Shown here: piece after piece, positions 16,003-24,786 of the stretch
Numbering within the stretch: the stretch's first letter is position 1
How the letters are laid out: each line of letters opens with the position of its first letter
NCBI GenBank assembly: GCA_946186925.1
Contig: CAMHPA010000029.1
Coordinates: forward strand, 1 to 33,103
Length of the DNA stretch: 33,103 nucleotides
Origin: an uncultured Bacteroidota bacterium
GTDB lineage: Bacteria > Bacteroidota > Bacteroidia > Bacteroidales > SZUA-534
Direction: 5' to 3'
Translations under genes and position numbers: made by a program
The notes under the pieces: generated by a model
Told to the model about the DNA's origin: nothing
The model's input: only the letters and a program-made list of their open reading frames with translations
Databases searched by the model: none

Positions 16003-16422
16003 ATGCAAAACAAACTCAACACCTGCGAACCCGAACCGATTGCGGTCTTTGCCATAGTATCGTACGAGCCGCTCTATCGTTTGGCGTGGCTTGTAAATCA
16101 GCAGCTTGAATGGAAACTCACCGAATCTGAGACCATCAACGTTATGAATAAAGAACACACTGTTATTCAACAGTTTTTTTCTTTTGCTTGGCGTGACGCC
16201 GAAACAGGAGCAGCTTATAATTTGATTCAAAATAAAGGAGCGCAAGGGCCGTTCGACTCAACGATGAAGGCTATTGACTATTGGTTACGCATAGAAAATG
16301 TGTCCGATGTTGGAAGTATCTTGGCGGAATTGAAGAAAATCAATGGAATACAGATGGTGCAGGAAATCAAGCCAACTGACTTGAAAAAGACGAGTCCGGT
16401 TTTTAGGAATCCATTGAATTAG
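16003..16422 (+). CDS. IPExxxVDY-like family protein (motif diverged)
   Basis: 139 residues, no signal peptide or membrane helix. Layout and position match the IPExxxVDY family found next to rnc in Bacteroidetes: an N-terminal PIAVFAIVSYEPLYRLAWLVN strand and helix, an FFSFAW segment, YNLIQNKG, then a C-terminal MKAIDYWLRIE where the family normally has its naming motif. Here only the D-Y part is kept; the I-P-E portion is replaced by S-T-M. The function of the family is unknown. It lies 32 bp after rnc and 4 bp before the HAD gene, so it is in the same operon. Confidence 0.7.
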   Translation: MQNKLNTCEPEPIAVFAIVSYEPLYRLAWLVNQQLEWKLTESETINVMNKEHTVIQQFFSFAWRDAETGAAYNLIQNKGAQGPFDSTMKAIDYWLRIENVSDVGSILAELKKINGIQMVQEIKPTDLKKTSPVFRNPLN

Positions 16423-16426
16423 AACG

Positions 16427-17053
16427 ATGACAATGGTCAGGCTATCTGATTTTGATACAATAATTTTTGATTTCGGTGGTGTAATTCTTGACATCAATCC
16501 AGATTTGTCGCGAAATCGTTTTGCCGAGATGCTGGGCGTAGAGAAAGCCTTTAAACTGGAAGAGGAGCAGTTGCCGCAACTTTACGAAAAAGGTCAGATC
16601 AGTCGTGCTGAATTTGTGGACAGAATCAATCTGATTGCTGGTACAGATTTCTCGGAGAAAGAAATTCTGGAGGCTTGGAACGCGATGTTGCTCAATTACA
16701 GACCTGCTCGTATTGAGTGGATTAAGCGTCTGCGCGCTACGCATCGATTATTGCTTTTGAGCAATACCAATGACGCTCATTTCGAGTATTTTCACAACAA
16801 GCTGATGGCGGAGTATGGCGTTACTTTCTATCAACTCTTCGATCACGTATATCTGTCACATGAGATGGGAATGTTGAAGCCATCTCATGAGATTTTCAAC
16901 GCTGTGATTGCAGAACAAAAACTCAATCCAAAGCACACGCTCTTCATCGAGGACACCAATCTGAACGCTGTTGCCGCACGGGAAGTGGGATTGCAAACAC
17001 TGCTTATTCCGCGCAATGGTGAGTTTTACAAGTTTTTTGAAGACACTGATTGA
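16427..17053 (+). CDS. HAD superfamily phosphatase (YihX-like)
   Basis: 208 residues. The four HAD motifs are visible: I, FDFGGVILD (nucleophile Asp15, with Gly rather than Asp two positions later, as in the YihX/epoxide-hydrolase branch); II, LLLSNTN; III, the lysine in MLKPSHEIF; IV, FIEDTNLNAVAA. A helical cap is inserted after motif I (about 25-95). YihX in E. coli acts on glucose-1-phosphate; the substrate here cannot be read from sequence. The gene starts 4 bp after the IPExxxVDY-like gene. A second ATG two codons in is also possible. Confidence 0.9.
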   Translation: MTMVRLSDFDTIIFDFGGVILDINPDLSRNRFAEMLGVEKAFKLEEEQLPQLYEKGQISRAEFVDRINLIAGTDFSEKEILEAWNAMLLNYRPARIEWIKRLRATHRLLLLSNTNDAHFEYFHNKLMAEYGVTFYQLFDHVYLSHEMGMLKPSHEIFNAVIAEQKLNPKHTLFIEDTNLNAVAAREVGLQTLLIPRNGEFYKFFEDTD

Positions 17054-17178
17054 TAATCTAGCTTGGCTCTAAAAAAACTGCTAGTGACAAAAAAACGGCA
17101 ATGTTTACTGATGGCACTTTTTTTGCACACCGACCACATATTATTGTTTCTTTTGCACCGATTTTAAAACAGAACGAA

Positions 17179-18015
17179 ATGCACATTATTAGTAAAAAAG
17201 CCGACCTTGCCGACTACTTGAAACAATGCCGCGCGAACGGCAAAACCATTGGTTTTGTGCCCACAATGGGCGCTCTGCACGAAGGGCACCTGTCGCTTGT
17301 GCAGCGGTCGCTGAGCGAGTGCGACGTGACGGTTGTGAGCGTTTTTGTCAACCCCACGCAGTTCAACGACAAGAACGACCTTCAGAATTATCCGCGCTGC
17401 GTTGACAAAGATTGCGCCCTGCTTGAGAGTGTTGGTTGCAATGCCGTTTTCACGCCGTCGGTTGAAGAGATGTACCCCGAGCCCGATACCCGCGTGTTCA
17501 GTTTCGACGGTCTCGACAAGGTTATGGAAGGCGAGCACCGCCCCGGACATTTCAACGGTGTGGCGCAGGTTGTCAGCAAACTGTTCGATATTGTGCAACC
17601 CGACAAGGCGTTCTTCGGAATGAAAGATTTTCAGCAAGTTGCGATAATCAAGAATATGGTTCGGCAGCTTGGGCTGAAGGTTCAGATTGTGCCGTGCCCC
17701 ATTATCCGCGAAGACGACGGCCTTGCCAAAAGCTCACGCAATATGCTGCTCACACCCGAGCACCGTGCCGCCGCGCCGGCCATTCATAAGGCTTTGTTCG
17801 AGGCCACTACAATGAAAGAAGATTTGAATCCCGACCAACTCTGCGAGTGGATTACCAAAACCATTGATGCTACTGGCCTGCTTCAAACCGAATATGTGCA
17901 GATTGTTGATTTCGATACACTTATGCCTATCAGCGAGTTCGACGGTCACCACGCCATTGCCTGCATAGCCGTTTGGGCCGGCAAGGTGCGCCTGATTGAC
18001 AACATCGAGTTTTAA
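17179..18015 (+). CDS. panC: Pantothenate synthetase
   Basis: 278 residues from the ATG at 17179; the frame is open further upstream, but family members start at this point. PanC motifs: VPTMGALHEGHLSLV (HxGH nucleotidyl-transferase site), FVNPTQFNDKNDL, EGEHRPGHFNGV, FFGMKDFQQ and REDDGLAKSSRN. It ligates pantoate and beta-alanine with ATP. In the last motif a lysine stands where most family members have methionine or leucine; the serines and arginine are kept, so activity is expected. No panB or panD is adjacent. A strong terminator follows 24 bp downstream. The product pantothenate is the substrate of CoaX encoded upstream. Confidence 0.96.
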   Translation: MHIISKKADLADYLKQCRANGKTIGFVPTMGALHEGHLSLVQRSLSECDVTVVSVFVNPTQFNDKNDLQNYPRCVDKDCALLESVGCNAVFTPSVEEMYPEPDTRVFSFDGLDKVMEGEHRPGHFNGVAQVVSKLFDIVQPDKAFFGMKDFQQVAIIKNMVRQLGLKVQIVPCPIIREDDGLAKSSRNMLLTPEHRAAAPAIHKALFEATTMKEDLNPDQLCEWITKTIDATGLLQTEYVQIVDFDTLMPISEFDGHHAIACIAVWAGKVRLIDNIEF

Positions 18016-18038
18016 GCAAAGAGTTTTAGTGAACAAAT

Positions 18039-18069
18039 AAAGCGGAACGAGCAATGTTCCGCTTTTTTT
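18039..18069 (+). terminator. Rho-independent terminator after panC
   Basis: AAAGCGGAAC (18039-18048), 7-base loop, GTTCCGCTTT (18056-18065) running into seven T residues in total. It lies between the convergent panC and helicase genes. On the minus strand the trailing bases are T-rich (TTTATTT), so it may stop transcription from both sides. Confidence 0.9.
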
Positions 18070-18091
18070 GTATACGGCTCATTTTCAACCG

Positions 18092-21000
18092 TCAATCGGT
18101 TACCACTTCAACCTTCTCGTTCGGCCATACGTACCACAGGTAGCCGCTTACTTTTTTGCCTGTGAGTTTCCGCAGGGCATCAATGTAAACGCTGACTTGC
18201 CGGTTGTAGTCGGGATTGTGGTGGCTTGTGAATTTGTAGTCGATGACCACCATTTCGGTGTCCGATTCCAGAATACGGTCGGGGCGGCGGATTTCGCCAT
18301 CGGCCAGCATTATTGATTGTTCGGTCAGCACTGTCCAGCGCTGGCTGAACCAGTCGGGTTGTTTGGCGATGAACCGGGACACCGCGCGTTCGTAAGTCGC
18401 GGCCTTGTCGGTTTCTATAAAACCTTCATTAACAACTTTCTGTACGGCATCGGCCACATCATCGGCATAACTGATGTACTCAAAAATGTGGTGATAGAGT
18501 TTGCCGACGTTGATGTTCTGCACGCGGTCGAAATCAACGCCTGCGAAAAACTCGGCAGAATGGCAGCGGATGTCAACGCGGGCGCGATTGGACGGGCATT
18601 GGCGCACAACTTCTTCAGTCACACTATCGACCTCAGTCTCAGATTGGTAAGGCTGCTCAACACCGATTGTTATACGGTCGTCGGTGCAGACAATTCCAGC
18701 CTTGGCGGCAGCAGCATCGGTGGGCGCGAAATCACGCAGTTTTAGCCAAATTTTTGAGTCTTTAAATTTATCCCCAACATTTTCATTCTCGTATGTCACG
18801 CAGATTCGCATATCGCGCGAAGCTCGCGTCAACGCCACATACAAAACGTTGAGATTGTCTATGTGCTTCATAAACTGCTCTTTATAGTAGCTTTCAGCAA
18901 AGACTGATTGGGCTAAAGCTTCTTTGTAGCCAACGGGTATCGGCGAGAATTCTTTGTAAGGTTCCGCTTTGGTCTCGCACCAGATGATGTCGCTGTTGCG
19001 CGGCTCGGTTGGTGACGGGTAAGGTAGCAGTACCGCTCTGAATTCCAAACCTTTAGCCTTGTGAATGGTCATTATCTGAATGGCATTCTGTCGGTCGTTC
19101 ATTGTGATGGTCTGCTGAAATCCTTTATCGTTCCACCAGTCGATAAATTGCTGAAGATTAGAGCCGTTACGCTCGCTGAACGTCTGCACGCGGTCCTCAA
19201 ACTCGTTGATGAACGGCCGGTCGGTGGCGCTTATTTGATGCGGAAGACCGAAAAACACCTGCGTCAGCCGGCTCGAGAGTTGAATCAGGTCGAATTGGCG
19301 GAAGCTGTCTTTTAGTGCCGCAAACTCAGTCGGCATCTGCGCCCAGACGCCTGTAGCCTCTTTGTCGAACACTGTTTGCTGAATCCGCTCGGCGGCAGCC
19401 TTGAGTCCGCTGTTGATGGCGTGGTAGAGCCATACCAGTTGTCCCTGAACGTATGGCACATCGGGTGTGAGCAGGAACTGCATTGCCGACACCAGCAACC
19501 TGATGGCCTGATTGTTACCCAGCAGAACCGACTCGCTCGACACAAATCGGTAGCGACCGGCAAAGTCGGGGTTGTCGCCTTGAGCTTTGGCCAGGCAGTT
19601 GGCCACAGCTGCGCCGTTTTTCTTGCTGCGCACCAGAATGGCGATGTCGCCAGGTTGGTAGCCCAGTTCGGCCAGCCGGTCGATTTGCTTCACAACCCAT
19701 TCGCCAACCGCCTCATCGGTGTCAATATCCTTAACGTCAACATAATCAACCGACACAAAGCCCTTTGTGTCAGCGTTTTTTGCGGGCACTTTCTGCACGG
19801 CGTCGCTGTAGGTGCGGTTGAAAATGTCGAGGCAATCGGGCTCGTAATTGCCGTTATTTACCTGTTTTTCAACGTATTCGCCCATCATATCGCTGATAGC
19901 TTTGACGCACCAGTTGTTGAACATCACTACATTCTTGCAGCTGCGCCAGTTGTATTCAAGGTTTTCAATGTCGCCCGAGGCGATGTGGAATTTTTCTTGA
20001 ACCTTATTGTCAAGCAGATTCCAGTCGCCGCCGCGCCAGCGGTAGATGGCCTGCTTCACATCGCCCACAATCAGCGACTTATGACCTTCGGCCACCTTGT
20101 TCCAGATGAGCGGAAGAAAGTTTTCCCAGTTCAGTGTTGATGTGTCCTGAAACTCATCTATCATAAAGTGGTTCAGCGTGTAACCGAATTTTTCATAGAT
20201 GAACGGCGCATCGTTGTCTTTAATCATCTCGTGAAGAAAGGGCATTGACGAGCGCAACAGAAAGAGGTTCTGCTCATTGCAGATTTCCTTCTGAAGCTGG
20301 AGCACGCGGTAAGCAAGCGTAAGTTTATTAATATGTTCGAGCGCCAAATCAGCCGATTGGACGTATTTAAACTCTTCGCCATCAGCCATTTCTATCAGTT
20401 GCTGCAGCATTTCGAGCAATCCGGCTTGTATAAAGCAGGCAAGCTTTTCTTTGTTTTTAGTTATGCAATTGTCATCGGTGACAGCGTTGGCTACGTAACT
20501 GTTATGTTCTATATCGCCTATTTGTTTAATGTTTGAACATTTTATGAAATAAGCACCAACGCCTCTTCCTTTTTGATAGAAATCGTCAACCGTCAGCCCC
20601 ACACGTTCCATAGACGCCACAGCCTTTTTGCCGATGGTGTTTGCCTTTTTCATGTAGCTGTCGCGGATTTGGCACAACTTTTTTTTGAATTCGCCTAACT
20701 CGGTAATAATCTGCTTTATATCTTTATCTTTGTTTTCCTTTTTAAGTCTGTCGAACGCATCAACTGCGAATTTCGATGTCTCGCTCTGGATTTCCCATCG
20801 GTTGCCCTTTTCCATTTTCTCGCCGATGGTCTGCATAATCCATTGGCCTTCATCGCTTTCGGAGCCAAAATCGTCAATCATACGGCTCACGGCGTTGTCC
20901 GTCACCGATTTGTCATCGAGTTCGAGTGTGAAACCGCTGTCGAGGTCAAGCTCATAGGCGATTGACTTAATCACCTGCTGAAAAAAGCTGTCGATAGTGC

Positions 21001-21313
21001 TGATTTTGAAGTAGCTGTATTGGTTAAGCATCTGCTTAAGCAGCGTTTGCGCTCGATTGCGGAGTGCGTCGGCGGTCAAGTCGAAAGTCTTGCAAAGGTC
21101 GTCGGCATAGTCCGACTTGCGGCCGTTGGCAATGGCGCTAATGGCTTCCAGAATGCGCTCGCGCATCTCGGCGGTGGCCTTGTTGGTGAAGGTCACAGCC
21201 AGCACGTTACGAAATTTGATTTTGGGGTTGAAAACCAACTTCAGGTATTCGCCAGTGAGCTTGTGCGTTTTGCCCGAGCCCGCTGATGCTTTGCAAATGG
21301 TGAGTGTACTCAT
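18092..21313 (-). CDS. RecB/AddA-like UvrD-family helicase-nuclease
   Basis: 1073 residues. Superfamily 1A helicase motifs in order: Walker A ASAGSGKT (9-16), TFTNKATAEMRERI (41-54), DEAD-type box MIDEFQDT (384-391), VGDVKQAIYRWRGGD (about 415), MTIHKAKGLEFRAVL (748 on), and LYVALTRASRD (about 822). A PD-(D/E)XK nuclease domain closes the protein: RRPDRI (about 1008) followed by VVIDYK (about 1022). This is the RecB/AddA architecture of the enzymes that process DNA double-strand breaks for recombination. No RecC, RecD or AddB partner is adjacent, and the protein is shorter than typical RecB or AddA. It starts 1 bp after the holA stop, so the two are co-transcribed. The exact class cannot be settled by eye. 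Confidence 0.9.
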   Translation of the reverse strand: MSTLTICKASAGSGKTHKLTGEYLKLVFNPKIKFRNVLAVTFTNKATAEMRERILEAISAIANGRKSDYADDLCKTFDLTADALRNRAQTLLKQMLNQYSYFKISTIDSFFQQVIKSIAYELDLDSGFTLELDDKSVTDNAVSRMIDDFGSESDEGQWIMQTIGEKMEKGNRWEIQSETSKFAVDAFDRLKKENKDKDIKQIITELGEFKKKLCQIRDSYMKKANTIGKKAVASMERVGLTVDDFYQKGRGVGAYFIKCSNIKQIGDIEHNSYVANAVTDDNCITKNKEKLACFIQAGLLEMLQQLIEMADGEEFKYVQSADLALEHINKLTLAYRVLQLQKEICNEQNLFLLRSSMPFLHEMIKDNDAPFIYEKFGYTLNHFMIDEFQDTSTLNWENFLPLIWNKVAEGHKSLIVGDVKQAIYRWRGGDWNLLDNKVQEKFHIASGDIENLEYNWRSCKNVVMFNNWCVKAISDMMGEYVEKQVNNGNYEPDCLDIFNRTYSDAVQKVPAKNADTKGFVSVDYVDVKDIDTDEAVGEWVVKQIDRLAELGYQPGDIAILVRSKKNGAAVANCLAKAQGDNPDFAGRYRFVSSESVLLGNNQAIRLLVSAMQFLLTPDVPYVQGQLVWLYHAINSGLKAAAERIQQTVFDKEATGVWAQMPTEFAALKDSFRQFDLIQLSSRLTQVFFGLPHQISATDRPFINEFEDRVQTFSERNGSNLQQFIDWWNDKGFQQTITMNDRQNAIQIMTIHKAKGLEFRAVLLPYPSPTEPRNSDIIWCETKAEPYKEFSPIPVGYKEALAQSVFAESYYKEQFMKHIDNLNVLYVALTRASRDMRICVTYENENVGDKFKDSKIWLKLRDFAPTDAAAAKAGIVCTDDRITIGVEQPYQSETEVDSVTEEVVRQCPSNRARVDIRCHSAEFFAGVDFDRVQNINVGKLYHHIFEYISYADDVADAVQKVVNEGFIETDKAATYERAVSRFIAKQPDWFSQRWTVLTEQSIMLADGEIRRPDRILESDTEMVVIDYKFTSHHNPDYNRQVSVYIDALRKLTGKKVSGYLWYVWPNEKVEVVTD

Positions 21314-21314
21314 A

Positions 21315-22337
21315 TCAGCAAGTTAATATTCTGAAAATCATTTCGTTTAGTAGGTCGGCGTCATCAACAGGTGGTGCATCGATGCCTTTTGAATAAGCGT
21401 CGTATTCACGCAAAATGCTGATTATCTGTGCACATTGCCGCAGTGAGTAGCTGCGCGCCGCCGTCTGATAGTCTTTCATAAAATATGGATTCACCTTCAG
21501 GGCCGCCGCCTGCTCTGCGGGGCTGCTGCCGCTCATACTGTGCAGAATCATAATCTTGGTGAAAAATCCGTAGAGAACGGCAATATCAGGAATGATACTA
21601 TGTTTGGGCATAGCACCCATATGTTTGGCAATCAGTGCCGAGCGGTACATATCGCGCGCACCTAGTGCGTTTTGCAGCTCAAAAACATTAAATTCCTTGC
21701 TGATGCCTACGTTGCGTTCAATGTCGGCTGATGTAATTTTCCCGCCGTTGCCTACAGCAACCTTGAGCTTGTCGAGTTCCATAACAATGGCCGACAGTTG
21801 GGTGCCCATATGCGCAGCCATAATCTCGGCGGCGTTGGGCTCAATAGTGATGCTCTGATTGCGCAGATATTCGGTAATCCATCGGCCTACCTGGTTGTCG
21901 TACAGCGGTTTCGAATCAAAAAGCACCTGCTCCTTGTCTATTAGTTTGGCCAGTTTGCGGCGGCTGTCGAGTTTTTTGCCTTTATAATTGATTACCAGCA
22001 CAGTTGATTTTGCCGGATTCTCGACATAAAGAGCAAAAGGATTGACGCCTTCCTCGCCACCATCAAGCCCCTTTATGTTCTGTGCCTCTTTAACAATTAC
22101 AAGGTTGTATTCGGCCATCATCGGGAAGCGCCTGGCCATGTTTATCATCTGGCCCAAATCAACATCGGCACCGTACACAACCGATTGATTAAAAGCCTTT
22201 TCGTCCTCTTTTAAAAGGTTTTTCTCAATGTAATCGGTTATGGCATCGATGAAATACGGCTCCTCGCCCATCAGAAAGTATACCGGCTTGAACCGCCGGG
22301 CTTTCAAGTCGCTCATTATCTGCTCAAAAGTCTGCAT
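21315..22337 (-). CDS. holA: DNA polymerase III delta subunit
   Basis: 340 residues, the usual length. The N-terminal FKPVYFLMGEEPYFIDAITDYIE is the conserved opening of HolA. The AAA+-like body includes YNLVIVKEAQNIKG, LVINYKGKKLDSRRKL and the lid-region GTQLSAIVMELDKLKV, followed by the helical collar domain. Delta opens the beta sliding clamp as part of the clamp loader. The Walker motif is absent, as expected for delta. It is the first gene of a two-gene transcript with the helicase-nuclease, linking replication and break repair only by co-expression as far as can be seen. A -7-like box lies 22 bp upstream. Confidence 0.93.
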   Translation of the reverse strand: MQTFEQIMSDLKARRFKPVYFLMGEEPYFIDAITDYIEKNLLKEDEKAFNQSVVYGADVDLGQMINMARRFPMMAEYNLVIVKEAQNIKGLDGGEEGVNPFALYVENPAKSTVLVINYKGKKLDSRRKLAKLIDKEQVLFDSKPLYDNQVGRWITEYLRNQSITIEPNAAEIMAAHMGTQLSAIVMELDKLKVAVGNGGKITSADIERNVGISKEFNVFELQNALGARDMYRSALIAKHMGAMPKHSIIPDIAVLYGFFTKIMILHSMSGSSPAEQAAALKVNPYFMKDYQTAARSYSLRQCAQIISILREYDAYSKGIDAPPVDDADLLNEMIFRILTC

Positions 22338-22359
22338 ACGTGTTTCAATTTCACCGTTT

Positions 22360-22367
22360 CAAATATA
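22360..22367 (-). promoter_or_regulatory. Candidate -7 box for holA
   Basis: Read on the minus strand this is TATATTTG, an exact TAnnTTTG match, ending 22 bp before the holA ATG. The -33 region has no clear TTTG. Confidence 0.45.
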
Positions 22368-22545
22368 TTATTGGCGCGTGAGATTTAAAAACTTTTCGAC
22401 GGTTTTGAATCTCTTTTGGACAGAAACAAGGGAAATGTCGGCAAATCAGATACATATTATATATGGCATATTTAAACGCATAAGGCGGCAATCGGGGGAA
22501 AAACAGCGGGAAAACTATTTTTTTGTTAAAAAATACGTTGAAAAG

Positions 22546-22574
22546 TTGCTCTTTATTGATTTTTATTATTTTTG
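22546..22574 (+). promoter_or_regulatory. Promoter of the OmpA-like/TPR lipoprotein gene
   Basis: TTG (22546-22548), 18 bp spacer, TATTTTTG (22567-22574). It gives a predicted start near 22581 and a leader of about 70 nt, AT-rich and without an obvious Shine-Dalgarno sequence, as is usual in Bacteroidetes. Confidence 0.6.
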
Positions 22575-22652
22575 GTGTTCGTAAAAGAACATTGGTAAGA
22601 ATTACCATTAATTTAAATTATAGCATAAATCTTAATCATTAATTAGACAATT

Positions 22653-24392
22653 ATGAAAAAGGTAAACATTTGTATTTTAGCATCTAGCGTTTTGGCATTG
22701 ACCGCTTGCGGTGGTATGCAGAAGATGGCAGACATGGCCAAACAAGTACAGTTTGATGTAACTCCGAAAGTGCTTGAAATGCACGGAGACAGTGTCGAAG
22801 TTGAGGTTAAATTCACTTTCCCTGCAAATTATTTCGTTGCTGAGGCAATATTGGAGGTTACTCCAGTTTTGAAATATGAAGGTGGTGAGAAGGCTTTCGC
22901 TTCGAAAACAGTTCAGGGCGAAAAAGTTCAGGCCAACAACGAAGTCTGCAACTTTAAAAACGGCGGCACTTTCACTGCTAAAGGAAAAATAGCTTTCGAA
23001 GAGGCTATGCGTGCGTCGGAATTGGTTGTACGCGCCGAGGGTACTATGAAAGACAAAAAACTTCCTATCGATTTCGGAAAACAGGCCGACGGTGTTATGT
23101 CAACCGCTCTCTTGCTTGAAAAGAACGCAATGACTATCGGCGCAGCTGACAAGTTTGTTCGCGTTACCAACGATTCGAAAAACGCCACTCTCTTCTTCGT
23201 TATCAACAAGGCTGATCTCCAGAGCAAGGAGTTGAAGAAAGATGAGATTGCCGAACTGAAGAAATTCATCAGCGATGTTGCCGCCAACGAGCGTATGGAG
23301 GTTAAGGGCATTGAGATTTCGGCTTTCGCATCGCCTGATGGTGAGGAGTCACTCAACGACAAACTTGCCGCCAACCGTATGAAGAATTCTGATTCTTTCT
23401 TCAAGAAAGAGCTGAAGAAATCGAAAGTTAACGCTGACGCTTCTGTTTTCAAAACAACTTCGTTGGCTGAGGACTGGGACGGCTTCAAAACTTTGATGCA
23501 AGAGTCTGACATCCAGGATAAAGAGCTTATTCTCCGCGTTCTTTCAATGTATTCTGATCCTGTTGTTCGCGAGAAGGAAATCAAGAACATTTCGGCCGCT
23601 TATGAGGAGATTGCCGACAAGATTCTTCCCCAACTTCGTCGTTCGACTTTGTCAGTTAACATCGCCGTTATCGGTCACTCTGACGAAGAAATCAAAGAAC
23701 TGGTTGCCGCGAACTCTGAGGACCTGACTGTTGAGGAACTGCTTTACGCTGCCACTTTGACTGAGGATAACGCTGAGAAACTTTCTATCTATGAGAAAGC
23801 TGCCGCCAAATTCCCTGAGGATTGGAGAACCAACAACAACGTTGGTCACATCAACTACAAGATGGGCAACTACGCTGAGGCAAAAGCAGCATTTGAGAAA
23901 GCAAAAGAGGCTGACGCTTCGAACACTGTTGTGCTGAACAACCTTGGCGCTTGCGCTTATGCTGAAGGCGACGAGGCTGCCGCTAAAGAGTTCTACGCAG
24001 CTGCCGCTGGTGCCGGCGACGAGGTTAGCTACAACCAAGCCGTTATCGCTACCAAGAAGGGCGACTATGAGGCAGCTTTGAATCTGTACCAAAGCAGCAA
24101 GCTCAACACATTCAACTGGGCTCTTTGCAAATACCTGAACTACTTCAGCACCAAGAATACCGACGTATTTGACGCCACACTTGGTATCTTGAACAAGATT
24201 GAGGATCAGGACAACGCCAAGATTCCTTATCTGAAGGCCGTTATCGCTGCCCGCAAACAAGACAAAGACCTGCTCATTAACAGCTTGAAGGTTGCTGTTG
24301 AGAAGGATGCATCACTTGGCGCTTACGCAGCTAAAGACATTGAGTTTGCTCAATACGCTAACGACGACGATTTCAAAAACGTTGCGAAATAA
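22653..24392 (+). CDS. Lipoprotein with OmpA-like and TPR regions
   Basis: 579 residues. A lipoprotein signal ends in LTAC (Cys19). An N-terminal beta-rich domain (about 30-160) follows. Then comes an OmpA-like segment (about 180-265) with IEISAFASPDGEESLNDKLAANRMKNS, the ASPDG...N..LA..R pattern used to hold peptidoglycan. From about 360 there are TPRs (AAAKFPEDWRTNNNVGHINYKMGNYAEAKAAFEKAKE). The likely place is the periplasmic face of the outer membrane, bridging the wall and partner proteins; the partner is unknown. Codon choice is very uniform (GCT/GCC Ala, AAC Asn, GAG Glu), which suggests high expression. It has its own promoter and terminator, so it is a single-gene unit. Confidence 0.85.
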   Translation: MKKVNICILASSVLALTACGGMQKMADMAKQVQFDVTPKVLEMHGDSVEVEVKFTFPANYFVAEAILEVTPVLKYEGGEKAFASKTVQGEKVQANNEVCNFKNGGTFTAKGKIAFEEAMRASELVVRAEGTMKDKKLPIDFGKQADGVMSTALLLEKNAMTIGAADKFVRVTNDSKNATLFFVINKADLQSKELKKDEIAELKKFISDVAANERMEVKGIEISAFASPDGEESLNDKLAANRMKNSDSFFKKELKKSKVNADASVFKTTSLAEDWDGFKTLMQESDIQDKELILRVLSMYSDPVVREKEIKNISAAYEEIADKILPQLRRSTLSVNIAVIGHSDEEIKELVAANSEDLTVEELLYAATLTEDNAEKLSIYEKAAAKFPEDWRTNNNVGHINYKMGNYAEAKAAFEKAKEADASNTVVLNNLGACAYAEGDEAAAKEFYAAAAGAGDEVSYNQAVIATKKGDYEAALNLYQSSKLNTFNWALCKYLNYFSTKNTDVFDATLGILNKIEDQDNAKIPYLKAVIAARKQDKDLLINSLKVAVEKDASLGAYAAKDIEFAQYANDDDFKNVAK

Positions 24393-24416
24393 GATTGATA
24401 AATAAGTTTTTCATTG

Positions 24417-24452
24417 AAAAAACCGGTCTCTCACAAGGGGGCCGGTTTTTTT
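24417..24452 (+). terminator. Rho-independent terminator after the lipoprotein gene
   Basis: AAAAACCGG (24417-24425), a loop that can partly pair (TCTC with GGGG), CCGGTTTTT (24442-24450), and T residues to 24452. It lies 25 bp after the stop codon. Confidence 0.88.
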
Positions 24453-24645
24453 GTTGGCGGATTCAAAAAGTATACTAGCGCGTTGCGGATTTTATTCGGG
24501 ATAAATGCGTAAGTTCAAAATAGAAGTGCAATTCTCTTTTGTTTTTGATATTCAAGCTAAAATAAATAGACGTCCTAGTGCTAAACTTAATTTTGATTCT
24601 CCTGCTTCTGTCTTCTTTAACCATTTTTACTAAAATTGCACTTGC
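24453..24645. other. Non-coding stretch before the gene remnants
   Basis: No gene recognised. The only structure is a 10-bp inverted repeat, AAGTGCAATT at 24524-24533 and AATTGCACTT at 24634-24643, 100 bp apart. The right arm ends just before the first recognisable remnant of a T9SS tail. Confidence 0.5.
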
Positions 24646-24786
24646 TTCTGGAAACTACGTTTTCTGCCCGAAAATGCGGTTTTATATGTATTTTCGCTTA
24701 ATGGCAATATGCTTTTGAGCAAACCTCTAACCAAAACAGGCAACGGCAGTATAACCATCAGCACAAGCAGGCCGGAATTCCTTTAA
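24646..24786 (+). pseudogene. Remnant of a T9SS sorting tail
   Basis: The frame reads LPENAVLYVFSLNGNMLLSK and continues PLTKTGNGSITIS before running into a stop at 24784-24786. It aligns with the intact tail of the downstream gene (LPENAENAVINVYSLNGN, then LLLTKPITQLGNGSVIING, at about 25980-26080), clearly at both DNA and protein level. There is no start codon, upstream body or signal peptide, and the final strand of the domain is missing. It is therefore the decayed end of a former exported-protein gene. Confidence 0.75.

Larger units (their letters stand above)
22338..22652. other. Divergent intergenic region between holA and the lipoprotein gene
   Basis: 315 bp, strongly AT-rich, no gene seen. 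It holds a minus-strand -7 box near holA and a plus-strand -33/-7 promoter near 22546-22574. Between them is an AT-rich stretch (22450-22472) resembling one at 8467-8488. No terminator or structured RNA was recognised. Confidence 0.7.

Noticed and set aside
19376-20140. 254-codon plus-strand frame opposite the helicase gene
   Set aside because: The opposite strand encodes conserved helicase regions; the plus frame is a shadow caused by GC-biased third positions.
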